Positions 8,166-16,321 of a DNA stretch of 64,000 bases are shown here, in pieces; positions within the stretch are counted from its first letter, which is position 1; each line of letters begins with the position of its first letter. Source of the stretch: Hymenobacter sp. IS2118 (GTDB lineage: Bacteria > Bacteroidota > Bacteroidia > Cytophagales > Hymenobacteraceae); NCBI RefSeq assembly GCF_000715495.1, contig NZ_JNLX01000128.1, positions 1 to 64,000 of the forward strand, in the 5' to 3' direction. A program made the translations under genes and the position numbers. The notes under the pieces were generated by a model. It did no database searches and was not told where the DNA came from. It saw nothing but the letters and a program-made list of their open reading frames with translations.

Positions 8166-9761
8166 CTACTGCTCCTCCAACACCGTAAACTCCAGTGCCA
8201 GCGGCTCAAATGCGGTCAATAAATCCTGAATAAAATCAGGGTTGTTAATCATAATGCTGAGCACGTTCTCGCTGCGCTCCTGCAAGCCGCCGCCGGGGAA
8301 AAGCTTGTCCTTGAGGACTGCGAGTTGCGTGTAGGCAGTTTCGTGCTTGGTTTCGGCGGCTTTGCTCAGGCGCTTTTCGAGGCCGGCGAGGCTGGCGGCG
8401 GCTTTCTGGGCTTCGGCGGCTACCATTTTCACCAGCGTGGGGTCGAGGCGCTGGGCCACGTCCTGCACCTGCTGGAAAGCGGCGGCCAGCGCTTCCTGCT
8501 GCTCCTTCAGGCTAACCTCTTCCTGGCCTAGGGCCGCGCCCACCTGCTTTTTCAGGTCTGCCAGGGGCCGGAAAATCTCGGCCGTGGTCAAACCCAGCTT
8601 CTTGAGTTTGCCGGCATTGGCCCGGCTGATGTACTGGGCCGAGTTGCGGGGCAGCACGATGGGCATGGGCACACCAAAAGCCGCAAACACGTCCTTCAAC
8701 TGAAACCAGTACGCCACCTCGGCGGCCCCGCCGATGTAGGCCAAGTTGGGCAGCAGCAGCTCCTGGTACACCGGTCGCAGCACCACGTTGGGGCTGAACT
8801 GTTCGGGGTGCTGCCGGGCCAGGTCCAGCAGCTCGGCCTGACTGTGGCACTTAGCCGTGTTGCGCACCGTCACCTCCACGCAGTCGGCGCCGGTAGTGTC
8901 GGGCTCCAGCCGCTCGCGCTTGCCGTCGTCGGTGATGAAAAATAGGTTGAGGGGCCGCGAATACACCTGCGGCTTGTAGCCCGCGGCCGTCAGGCGGGCG
9001 TTGGTGGCCTGCACGGCGGCGTTGGAAACCTGCGCCGTGATTTCCTGCTCCAGTAGCGGCACCAGCGCTTGTTTCAGGGCGGGCCGGTCGGCGTCCAGCG
9101 TCACCAAGCCAAACTCCCCAAACAGCGCGTCGGTGAGTTTGCGGGTGGCTTCGGCCAGGGTCTGGGAAGTCGAATATGCTTCGTGGAAAGCCGCGGGCAC
9201 CTCCGGCGGCAGCTGGCTCAGCAGCTGCTCGGCAAAGCCGTCGAGCGGCAGCCGGCCCACCGGCCCGCCGGTGCCGGCCGCGTCCCAGGAATAGGTTTTG
9301 CCGAAGAGCGAGAAGTGGTTGATTTCGGCAAAGTCGTGGTCCTCCGTCGCCATCCAGTACACCGGCACGAAATCGTACTGCGGGTACGTTTCCTTCAGCT
9401 GGCGGCTGAGCTTGATGGCCGTGGCAATCTTATAAATGAAGTACAGCGGCCCCGTGAGCAAATTCAGCTGGTGCCCGGTGGTCACGGTGAACGTGGTTTC
9501 CTGGGCCAGCAGCGCCAGATTCGCTTCGATGGCGGGGGCGGGGGCCGGGCCATATTGGTCGTGCAGGGCCGCTACCAGCCGCTGCCGCGCCGCGGGCGAG
9601 TAGCCGGCTTGTTTCTCCGCGATTTGGGCGGCGAAGTTCGCCAGCGCGGGCCAGCGATGATAGAAAGGCGCCAATGCCGGCTGCTGAGCCAGGTAATCGG
9701 TCAATAAGCCGGAAAAGGCGCCGGTTTCGGCGTAAGAAAGGGTACTACAGGTGGTGGGCAT
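8166..9761 (-). CDS. bshC: Bacillithiol biosynthesis cysteine-adding enzyme BshC
   Basis: A 531-residue enzyme for the last step of bacillithiol synthesis, adding cysteine to GlcN-malate. The start ATG at 9761 (MPTTCSTLSYAETGAFSG) fits the family N-terminus; the longer frame to 9899 adds 46 non-conserved residues. Family motifs include TTGHQLNLLTGPLYFIYK (about residues 92-109), YWMATEDHDFAEIN (about 133-146) and a C-terminal coiled coil (about 400-485, rich in Lys/Glu/Ala). It stands alone. The bacillithiol-linked ytxJ lies at 30370-30717 in the same window, which supports use of bacillithiol by this organism. Confidence 0.93.
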   Translation of the reverse strand: MPTTCSTLSYAETGAFSGLLTDYLAQQPALAPFYHRWPALANFAAQIAEKQAGYSPAARQRLVAALHDQYGPAPAPAIEANLALLAQETTFTVTTGHQLNLLTGPLYFIYKIATAIKLSRQLKETYPQYDFVPVYWMATEDHDFAEINHFSLFGKTYSWDAAGTGGPVGRLPLDGFAEQLLSQLPPEVPAAFHEAYSTSQTLAEATRKLTDALFGEFGLVTLDADRPALKQALVPLLEQEITAQVSNAAVQATNARLTAAGYKPQVYSRPLNLFFITDDGKRERLEPDTTGADCVEVTVRNTAKCHSQAELLDLARQHPEQFSPNVVLRPVYQELLLPNLAYIGGAAEVAYWFQLKDVFAAFGVPMPIVLPRNSAQYISRANAGKLKKLGLTTAEIFRPLADLKKQVGAALGQEEVSLKEQQEALAAAFQQVQDVAQRLDPTLVKMVAAEAQKAAASLAGLEKRLSKAAETKHETAYTQLAVLKDKLFPGGGLQERSENVLSIMINNPDFIQDLLTAFEPLALEFTVLEEQ

Positions 9762-10084
9762 AAGGCAAAGGGAGCGGGCCGGCAAAGGCGGGGTGCACCG
9801 CAAAAGTCCGCACAAAACCCGTCGCGCTCCCAAATGTTGGCCGGCAGACCCGCGCGCCAGCTCAAAACCGCGCTGCTGGGCAGCCACGCGGCGCGGCATG
9901 CGACAATGAATAAAACGGCCCCTGACCGGCGCCAGCAGCGCCTAGCCAATCAGCCAACACCGAGGCAAGCCCGCAACGTGGCGGCCGCGTTCACTTGGTT
10001 GACTCCTGGTCAGTGGAGGTGTTACCTCACAACCCTTGCGCCCGCCGAGAGCCGCCGTCGTGGCCGAGAGCGGGGACCAAACGC
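9762..10084. other. Intergenic region without recognised content
   Basis: About 320 GC-rich bases upstream of bshC and downstream of the PID-CTERM gene. Small overlapping frames exist on both strands but have no recognisable sequence, start context or neighbours that support them. The bshC promoter should lie near 9765-9800. Confidence 0.5.
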
Positions 10085-10306
10085 TTACTTTATGGCGCGC
10101 CGCGCCAGGCGACGGGCCCGCAATTGTTTGAGGCCATAAGCGACACCGCTGGCCAGCAGCAGCGACGCACCCCCATCGATGGGGACTGTGGTGGGGGGAG
10201 GATTACCCGGCCTGGGGCCTCCTGAGTCGGGCTGAGCCAGCGCCGAGAGGCTGGTGAGCGCACACAAGGCCAGCGAGCGGGCGGCGAACGAGAAAATAGT
10301 TTTCAT
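10085..10306 (-). CDS. Small PID-CTERM-like sorting-signal protein
   Basis: A 73-residue exported peptide. The ATG at 10306 gives a clean signal peptide (MKTIFSFAARSLALCALTSLSALA-Q); the longer frame to 10375 is unlikely. After a short Pro/Gly-rich mature region (PDSGGPRPGNPPPTT) comes the C-terminal tripartite signal: PIDGG (about residues 43-47), a hydrophobic helix (ASLLLASGVAYG) and a basic tail (RARRLARRAIK). This is the layout of PID-CTERM proteins of Bacteroidota, thought to be processed and sorted by an exosortase-like enzyme. No such enzyme is seen here. It follows the ice-binding/T9SS gene by 55 bases, with a hairpin in between. Confidence 0.75.
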   Translation of the reverse strand: MKTIFSFAARSLALCALTSLSALAQPDSGGPRPGNPPPTTVPIDGGASLLLASGVAYGLKQLRARRLARRAIK

Positions 10307-10332
10307 GAGCAGGAATGCGTTAAAAACATTAG

Positions 10333-10355
10333 CGGGCCGGCCCGAAGCCGGCCCG
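10333..10355 (-). terminator. Hairpin between ice-binding gene and PID-CTERM gene
   Basis: Perfect 9-bp GC-only arms CGGGCCGGC / GCCGGCCCG with a 5-nt loop. On the minus strand it follows the stop of the ice-binding gene and is followed by a short T-rich stretch (ATGTTTTT). It may end transcription or attenuate it before the PID-CTERM gene. Confidence 0.6.
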
Positions 10356-10361
10356 AATAAT

Positions 10362-12986
10362 TTATTGAATGACAACGCGCTTGGCCAGCGTGGCCGTGCC
10401 TACCTGCAAGCGCAGGGTGTAGACGCCGGCCGCCAGACCAGTAGCCTCCACGGCCAAACGGGCTCCGGAGACTGCCATGGCCGCATCCTGGCGGCGCACC
10501 ACCTGGCCCAGGCTATTGAGCAAATCGGCGTGCAGCCGCGTGGCCCCGGCCACGGCCGGTACCAGTACCGTGAAGGCATCATGCGCCGGGTTGGGGTAGA
10601 GCGTCACTTCGGCGGCGGTGAGGGCCCGTGCGGAGGCGAGGGCCGTGCGGGCGGCAAAGCGCAGCGTAAAGCGTCCCGTCAGCAAGGCCGTTGCCTGTGC
10701 ATTGGTTACGCTGAAGGTGTAGGCCGGCTGCAGGCGCAGGTTCACCGTTTGGCCGGTGGCGGCGTCGGTGAGCAGGGCATCGAGCGTGGCGGGCAGGTTG
10801 TTGAGGGCGTTGGCAGCCAGCGAGTAGGTGCCGGCGGCGGGTACGCCCACAGTCAGCGACAGCACAGTGGCCGCGGTGAAGGCTGGGCGGCCGTCGATGG
10901 CCAGCGCTTCGCCGGTAGTGGCCAGGCTGGCCAGGTTCAGGCCTGATGGGTTAGAAAGCTTTTGGGCATCGTACTGGGCATCGAAGCCGGTGGTGGCATT
11001 GGTTTCGGCGTAGGCGTAGAGCACGTCGGCCGTGCCGTTGCTGGTCCGCAGGGCCAGCTCCACCAAAGGGCGGGTATTCGCAGTCGTGCGCTGGAAAGAG
11101 GTGTTGTTGAGCGTGGTCAGGCGCTGGCTGTTCCGAAAGGTGAGCGAGCCGGTGGTCTGGCCAGTGCTCACGCGGGTAAAGAAGCCCTGGGCCACGGGCA
11201 GCACAGGATTGCCCACGCCGTTGACATAAACCCGGTAGGCTCCTTCATAAGTCCCGGAGCTGGCATACACGTAGATAGCGGCATCCAGCCCGGTGCGGTC
11301 GCTGGGGGCCACCAGGCTGTAGTCGAGCGGCGCAGGGTAGGGGTTGCCCACCAGCTGCCACCCGGCCCCAGCGGCATTGGGCGAGCCGGCGGCATTGCGG
11401 CTCAGGCTCAAGGTTTGGTCGCCGGTGGTGAGCGAGCCCACGAAATCGACCAGGGCGGAACCGCTGATATTAACGGTGTAGCCCCGGCCAACGGCCAACG
11501 GCGTGGCCAGGCTGGCGGGCACGAAAAAGCCTTTATCGAACACCGGCGTATTGTTGGTCGTGGTAGCCAGGCGGCTTTGGTCGTAGCCAAACACGGTGGG
11601 AAACGGCGTGGTCGCGGTAGGAGTAGGCGAGGTATTGTAAATGCTGCCCTGGCTGATTTCGGGCGTAAAGCCCATCGTAGTCAGGTCGGCCACGGTGCTG
11701 CCCGTCACCGGGGCGCTGTAGTGGCGGTAGCCCAGCCCGGCATTGCTGCCGGCGATGTAGCGCTGCACGGTGGCCGCCCCGTTCACCGAGCCCGTGCCGG
11801 TGCTGGTGACCAGCGCCGTAGCGGTGGCATCCGAAAGCAGCGTCAGCGTCTGGCCGTTGGTGGTCAGGTTGCCGGTGGCCGGGTTCAGCACGCCGTGGAC
11901 GCTGATGGCGCTGCTCTGGAGCGCGCCGGCGGCGTTTGCCACCGTCAGGCCCCAGAACTGGGTGCTGCCGCTGCCGCCGATGAGCTGCGTGGTGGTGCCG
12001 CTCAGGGTGGTGGTGCCGCCTGTGGCGCTGATGGTGCCGCTGTTGCTCAGGCCGGCTTTCACGTCCAGGGTGCCGCCGTTCATGGTCAGGCTGGCGCCGG
12101 TGCCGATGGTCAGGCCATTGGCGTCGGCGCTGCCGCTGGCAATCACCGGGTAGGGCGAACGGCCCGTACCCACGATGGCATTGACCGTGCTCGTGGGCAC
12201 GCCTTCATCCCAGTTCGAGGGATTAAACCAGTCGGTATCGACGCCGCCCAGGGCAGTGCCCAGCCACGAAGTAGCGGTGATAACCGGCACCTCGGGCGCC
12301 TCGGGCAGGCTGGCGACGTTGGTATCGATGGTGATGGCGCCGCCGCGCGACAGGCCGCGGCCAATCAGCTTGGCGCCCTGAATCATGTTAATGGCCCCGT
12401 CGACTAGCAGCGTGCCCACCATTGTAGAATTTTGGCCCAGTGTGACCAGTCCGCCAATCTGCCAGTACACATTGTTGGCGTCGGCACCGTCTTGCAGCAG
12501 CACCACCGAGTTGGCGCCCGTCGTGAGGGCACCGGATACGGACAGGTAGAATTTGGCGTCTGGGTCACCGCCCGCGTCCAGAATCAGGGTGCCGGCCAGG
12601 GTGGTGGCTCCGCCCACGCAATAGGAGCCGGGCTGCAGCGCCACGGCCGGGGTGCCGCCGTACCCGGCCAGCGGCGTCACGCACGGGATATTGGTGGAGT
12701 AGTAGCCGTAGGCCGTTTGCACGGCGGTAGCAGCTTGCGTCGCATAAGTGTCGGCCACATGGATGTTGCCGTTTATCACGCCTGGAGGAAATCCGTTGAA
12801 GGCGCCTGCGTTCGTACCAATGTCGCCGTTGATGATGGTGGGGCCGGAGTTATTTACGGCCCCAACGGCCGTGAAGAGCGCAAAGCTGGCCGCTACGCCC
12901 AGGGGAGGTGGGGCTTGCGCCGAACTGGCCTGCGGAAAGGCCATGATAGCCGCTGAGGCTAGCATAAATAGGAAATGTTGTTTCAT
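10362..12986 (-). CDS. DUF3494 ice-binding-like adhesin with T9SS sorting domain
   Basis: An 874-residue surface or secreted protein. The ATG at 12986 gives a signal peptide (MKQHFLFMLASAAIMAFPQASS-AQ). Residues ~28-225 form a DUF3494 ice-binding-like beta-solenoid (FALFTAVGAVNNSG, TIINGDIGTNAGAF, QPGSYCVGGATTL, NVYWQIGG). Then follows a Gly/Thr/Ser-rich parallel-beta region (ISATGGTTTLSGTTTQL), another beta-sandwich region, and a C-terminal T9SS type A domain (about 795-874; LYPNPAHDAFTV, AAGVYTLRL, ending KRVVIQ). The protein is thus exported by Sec, moved across the outer membrane by T9SS and anchored or released. DUF3494 proteins bind ice in some species but act as adhesins in others. The downstream PID-CTERM gene and upstream AraC gene make a plausible surface module. 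Confidence 0.87.
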   Translation of the reverse strand: MKQHFLFMLASAAIMAFPQASSAQAPPPLGVAASFALFTAVGAVNNSGPTIINGDIGTNAGAFNGFPPGVINGNIHVADTYATQAATAVQTAYGYYSTNIPCVTPLAGYGGTPAVALQPGSYCVGGATTLAGTLILDAGGDPDAKFYLSVSGALTTGANSVVLLQDGADANNVYWQIGGLVTLGQNSTMVGTLLVDGAINMIQGAKLIGRGLSRGGAITIDTNVASLPEAPEVPVITATSWLGTALGGVDTDWFNPSNWDEGVPTSTVNAIVGTGRSPYPVIASGSADANGLTIGTGASLTMNGGTLDVKAGLSNSGTISATGGTTTLSGTTTQLIGGSGSTQFWGLTVANAAGALQSSAISVHGVLNPATGNLTTNGQTLTLLSDATATALVTSTGTGSVNGAATVQRYIAGSNAGLGYRHYSAPVTGSTVADLTTMGFTPEISQGSIYNTSPTPTATTPFPTVFGYDQSRLATTTNNTPVFDKGFFVPASLATPLAVGRGYTVNISGSALVDFVGSLTTGDQTLSLSRNAAGSPNAAGAGWQLVGNPYPAPLDYSLVAPSDRTGLDAAIYVYASSGTYEGAYRVYVNGVGNPVLPVAQGFFTRVSTGQTTGSLTFRNSQRLTTLNNTSFQRTTANTRPLVELALRTSNGTADVLYAYAETNATTGFDAQYDAQKLSNPSGLNLASLATTGEALAIDGRPAFTAATVLSLTVGVPAAGTYSLAANALNNLPATLDALLTDAATGQTVNLRLQPAYTFSVTNAQATALLTGRFTLRFAARTALASARALTAAEVTLYPNPAHDAFTVLVPAVAGATRLHADLLNSLGQVVRRQDAAMAVSGARLAVEATGLAAGVYTLRLQVGTATLAKRVVIQ

Positions 12987-13014
12987 AAAGAGTGAGCGTT
13001 GCGGGTGAATTAGT

Positions 13015-13596
13015 TCACATTGCAAATCTCACCCGCCGTACTTCCGGAATATTTACACTATTACAAAATACCGTTACAACATTCACACTTTCAGCCATTA
13101 TTCCGTGCTGGCGATGGAGTCCCCTAAAAGCGGAAGGTGTCAGCCCCGTTACCTTCTTGAACTGGTTCGACAGGTGGGCAACGCTGCTATACCGGAGCTG
13201 GTAGGATATCTGGGTAAGCGTGAGCTCGCTTGACAAAAGCAACTCTTTCACCCGGTCAATCTTGAACTCGATAATGTACTGCTCAATGGTGCTGCCCGTT
13301 TCGCCCGAAAACAGGTTGGCGAGGTAGGTGTAGTCGTGGCTCAGCCGGCGGCTGAGGTAAGCGGAATTTTTCGTCCGGACATCGTCCCCCGTGGCGAGCA
13401 CCAACTCGGCGATGGCCTGTTTGATGTTGTCAATCAAATGCGCCTTGTGGTGCGCTCGTTGGTGGTGCCCGGCCGTCAGGCGGTTGTGTGGAACTTTGCT
13501 TGCTAAGTGCGGCGCGGTGTTCGCGTCACTTCTGTTTCTGGCTCCTGCTGCTTCGGACCGAAACGGGTGGGTAGGGCCTTTTGCTGAACTTGTCAT
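13015..13596 (-). CDS. AraC-family helix-turn-helix regulator, short form
   Basis: A 193-residue protein, start ATG at 13596 (MTSSAKGPTHPF). The N-terminal ~60 residues are polar and low in structure. The C-terminal ~110 residues form one AraC DNA-binding domain: YLSRRLSHDYTYLANLFSGE (first HTH), then LLLSSELTLTQISYQLRYSS and AHLSNQFKKVTGLTPSAFR (second HTH and signature). No sensor domain is present, so activity may be controlled by level or by a partner. It lies 28 bases upstream of and in the same direction as the ice-binding gene, a close link that suggests it regulates or is co-transcribed with the surface cluster. Confidence 0.83.
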   Translation of the reverse strand: MTSSAKGPTHPFRSEAAGARNRSDANTAPHLASKVPHNRLTAGHHQRAHHKAHLIDNIKQAIAELVLATGDDVRTKNSAYLSRRLSHDYTYLANLFSGETGSTIEQYIIEFKIDRVKELLLSSELTLTQISYQLRYSSVAHLSNQFKKVTGLTPSAFRGLHRQHGIMAESVNVVTVFCNSVNIPEVRRVRFAM

Positions 13597-14254
13597 GAGA
13601 CGGCAATTGCTTGCCAGTGTTATAGCACATAAACTCAACCATTGCACATCTGCTCCTAATCAATTCAGGAAAGAATTGATTATTCTGTTCGATTAGAATA
13701 ATTTTAATTAATCCTAATATAGTTACTGCACAATCTGAATCTTAATGGCTAAACGGCACCTATACTCAAGAGTTTGGGCGTTCCCATTATGGGACTTTCC
13801 GCACCGGGCTCTGATAGCTCATCAACGCACACAATCGGTTATCAACAGGTAAATGTCTTAAAAATAGAATTTTTGGTCGCTTCTATGTCGCTCCTATTTC
13901 ATCAAATCCCCGCAGTTTAGGTTCCGCAGCAGCATCCTTCAATGTGAAGTCAGCCCCTTCCCCGCGTGGAATGCGCGCAGCAAAATATGATAGTTCCGGG
14001 TTAGCAGAGCTGCGGGCTTTTACTCAAAATCAAGAAGCCGGGTAAAAAGGCGCTGCACGGTGGTAGCGAAACGCCCCTTTGGCGCGGTAAAACGCGGTGC
14101 CACGTAATCGCGCATAAGCACGAAGGCAGCCGTTTTACGTTGCTTCCCATTTATCCAGAGAGGAACCGTGCCTAGTCGGGGAGTGTGGTACGGCCGCGCC
14201 GAAGCCACGTTTACGGTTACACAACTATCGAAAAGGACGCTTACCGATTCGCCT
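13597..14254. other. Long AT-richer intergenic region upstream of the AraC gene
   Basis: About 660 bases with no convincing gene. Around 13660-13750 it is markedly AT-rich and contains a perfect 8-bp inverted repeat ATTATTCT/AGAATAAT (13679-13686, 13695-13702) roughly 80 bases upstream of the AraC start, a possible operator or promoter element. The part nearer rimO (13900-14250) is without recognised features. Confidence 0.5.
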
Positions 14255-15568
14255 TTACACCAAGCGGCCGTACAAGTCAAAGTCCGTGGCCGCGGTGATT
14301 TTCACATTGGCGAAGTCGCCCAGGCGCACGAAGGTGTCGCGCTCCACCGGCACCAGCACTTCGTTGTCTACTTCGGGCGAGTCAAACTCGGTGCGGCCCA
14401 CGAAGTGCCCGCTCTCCTTGCGGTCGAACAGTACCTTGTAGGTCTGGCCCACGCGGGCTTCGTTCAGCTCCATCGAAATACCCTGCTGCAATTCCATGAT
14501 GGCGTCGGCGCGCTCCTGCTTCAGCTCGGCCGGCACGTCATCGACGAGGGTGTGCGAGTGCGTGTTTTCCTCGTGCGAGTAGGTGAAGATGCCCAGGCGC
14601 TCGAAGCGCGTCTGCTCCACAAAGTCATACATTTCCCGGAAGTCCTGCTCCGTTTCGCCGGGGTGGCCGGCGATGAGCGTAGTCCGCAGGGCAATGCCCG
14701 GCACGCGCTGCCGGATAGTGTCTACCAGCTCGATGGTGCGGCGCTTGGTGATGCCCCGGCGCATGCTTTTCAGCATGTTGTCGGAGCCGTGCTGCAAGGG
14801 CATGTCCAGGTATTTGCAGATGTTGGCACGCTCGGCCATCACGTCCAGCGCATCCAGCGGGAACTGCGAGGGGTAGGCGTATTGCAGGCGAATCCAGTCG
14901 ATGCCGTTCACGTCGGACAGGTTGCGGAGCAGGTCGGCCAGCTTGCGCTCGCCGTAGGCCTGCAGGCCGTAGTAGGTCAGGTCCTGGGCAATGAGAATCA
15001 GCTCCTTGGTGCCCATGCCGGCCAGGCGCTTGGCCTCCTTCACCAGGTCCTCAATGGGCCGGTCCACATGCTTGCCGCGCATCAGCGGGATGGCGCAGAA
15101 CGAGCAGGGCCGGTTGCAGCCCTCCGCAATCTTGAAGTAGGCGTAGTGCTTGGGGGTGGTAATCAGCCGCTCGCCAATCAGCTCGTGCTTGTAGTCGGCG
15201 TTGAGCACCTTCAGCATCTGCGGCAGCTCCAGGGTGCCGAAATAGGCGTCCACCTGCGGGATTTCCACTTCCAGCTCGTCCTTGTAGCGCTGCGAGAGGC
15301 AGCCCGTCACGTACAGCTTGTCGAGGCGGCCGGCCTGCTTCTCATCCGCGTAGCGCAGAATGGTGTCGATGCTTTCCTGCTTGGCGTTGTCGATAAAGCC
15401 GCAGGTATTGATAATCACAATGTTGGCGTCGGACTTCTCGGCCTCGTGGGTTACGTCAAAGTCGTTGGCCACGAGCTGGCCCATCAGCACTTCGCTGTCC
15501 ACAATGTTCTTGGAGCAACCCAGGGTGATGACGTTTACCTTATTGGTGGTTTGATTTCTAACTTTCAC
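14255..15568 (-). CDS. rimO: Ribosomal protein S12 methylthiotransferase RimO
   Basis: A 437-residue radical-SAM methylthiotransferase that adds a methylthio group to a conserved Asp of ribosomal protein S12. Three parts are visible: the N-terminal UPF0004 domain with Cys in TLGCSKNIVDSE, NTCGF and VTGCLSQRY (second [4Fe-4S] cluster), the radical-SAM core with CNRPCSFC (CxxxCxxC; about residues 151-158), and a C-terminal TRAM domain ending in DFDLYGRLV. LMRGKHVDRP and LQHGSDNMLKSMRRG motifs separate RimO from MiaB. Length is normal. No co-transcribed partner is evident. Confidence 0.96.
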   Translation of the reverse strand: MKVRNQTTNKVNVITLGCSKNIVDSEVLMGQLVANDFDVTHEAEKSDANIVIINTCGFIDNAKQESIDTILRYADEKQAGRLDKLYVTGCLSQRYKDELEVEIPQVDAYFGTLELPQMLKVLNADYKHELIGERLITTPKHYAYFKIAEGCNRPCSFCAIPLMRGKHVDRPIEDLVKEAKRLAGMGTKELILIAQDLTYYGLQAYGERKLADLLRNLSDVNGIDWIRLQYAYPSQFPLDALDVMAERANICKYLDMPLQHGSDNMLKSMRRGITKRRTIELVDTIRQRVPGIALRTTLIAGHPGETEQDFREMYDFVEQTRFERLGIFTYSHEENTHSHTLVDDVPAELKQERADAIMELQQGISMELNEARVGQTYKVLFDRKESGHFVGRTEFDSPEVDNEVLVPVERDTFVRLGDFANVKITAATDFDLYGRLV

Positions 15569-15652
15569 AATCGCTGATTTACACTGATTAACCGTGATTC
15601 CGCTGATTTCTGTTATCAGCGCGGCCGGAATATGTTTTAGTTATTGAAGTCC
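15569..15652. repeat. Word-repeat spacer (CTGATTTACACTGATTAACC type)
   Basis: The spacer upstream of rimO is built of near-repeats of CTGATT/GTGATT words (about 15570-15620: GCTGATTTACACTGATTAACC, then CGCTGATTTCTGTTATCAGCG, which also contains a short palindrome). Such spacers recur in Bacteroidota genomes and are related in style to those at 16854-16948 and 62598-62685. Confidence 0.5.
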
Positions 15653-16276
15653 TTAGCGGAGACTGGCCAGCGCAAACGCGAAACCGGGCAGCACGTCTTC
15701 ACCGCTCAGGGCTTTATCAAAAGTTTTCACCACGCTCACCGAACCATCGGCGCGGAAAATGCGGGCGGTTTCCGTCTTTGGGTCGATGAGCCAGCCCAGG
15801 CGGCAGCCGTTGCTGAGGTACTCTTCCATCTTGATGACTACATCGGTCAGCACATCGGATGGGCTCACCAGCTCCACCACGAAATCGGGGCAGAGCGGCG
15901 GGAATTTCTGCTGCTGCTCGGTCGTCAGGGCTTGCCAGGTTCCGGTGCGCACCCACGCCACATCGGGCGAACGCACCGCGCCATTGGGCAGCCGGAAACC
16001 AGTAGAGGAATCGAAAACGGGTCCGGTGTTACCTTCCTCGGCCCAAAGGCCCAGGCGTATAATTAGCTTCGTATTCAGGCGGCCCGTAGTTCCTCCGGTC
16101 ATGGTTACAAACTCAATGGTGCCATCGGCGCGGCGCTCAAATTTTTGCTCGCGGTTTTGCTGACAGAAGGCGTAAAACGCGTCTTCGCTGAGGTGCTGAA
16201 AGTAGTCGGCCAGCGTTTGGCGCGAAACCGGAGCGGCTTCCGGCGCAAACGGCGGAACGGGGTGCAATACAGTCAT
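15653..16276 (-). CDS. Uma2-family restriction-endonuclease-like protein (DUF820)
   Basis: A 207-residue protein with the PD-(D/E)xK fold of Uma2/DUF820. Motifs visible: GTIEFVTMTGG (beta strand), FRLPNGAVRSPDVAWVR (the first catalytic Asp region, about 104-121), CPDFVVELVSP with the catalytic Glu (about 144-153), and MEEYLSNGCRLGWLIDP. Length is typical (180-210). These proteins occur in many copies in Cytophagales and cyanobacteria; their target is unknown. A second, broken copy is at 41523-42126. The gap to pheS is 45 bases with the same orientation. Confidence 0.85.
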   Translation of the reverse strand: MTVLHPVPPFAPEAAPVSRQTLADYFQHLSEDAFYAFCQQNREQKFERRADGTIEFVTMTGGTTGRLNTKLIIRLGLWAEEGNTGPVFDSSTGFRLPNGAVRSPDVAWVRTGTWQALTTEQQQKFPPLCPDFVVELVSPSDVLTDVVIKMEEYLSNGCRLGWLIDPKTETARIFRADGSVSVVKTFDKALSGEDVLPGFAFALASLR

Positions 16277-16321
16277 AGCGTCAACAACAAGCGTAGTGGT
16301 AAATAATTCGCCGAAGGCGTT

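Noticed and set aside
10962..12407. 481-codon plus-strand frame opposite the ice-binding/T9SS gene
   Set aside because: Low-complexity Gly/Ala/His translation, no start context; the minus-strand protein has signal peptide, DUF3494 and T9SS domains.
14020..14280. 86-codon minus-strand frame after rimO
   Set aside because: Its start overlaps the rimO end, composition is unlike neighbours and no motif or signal is present.
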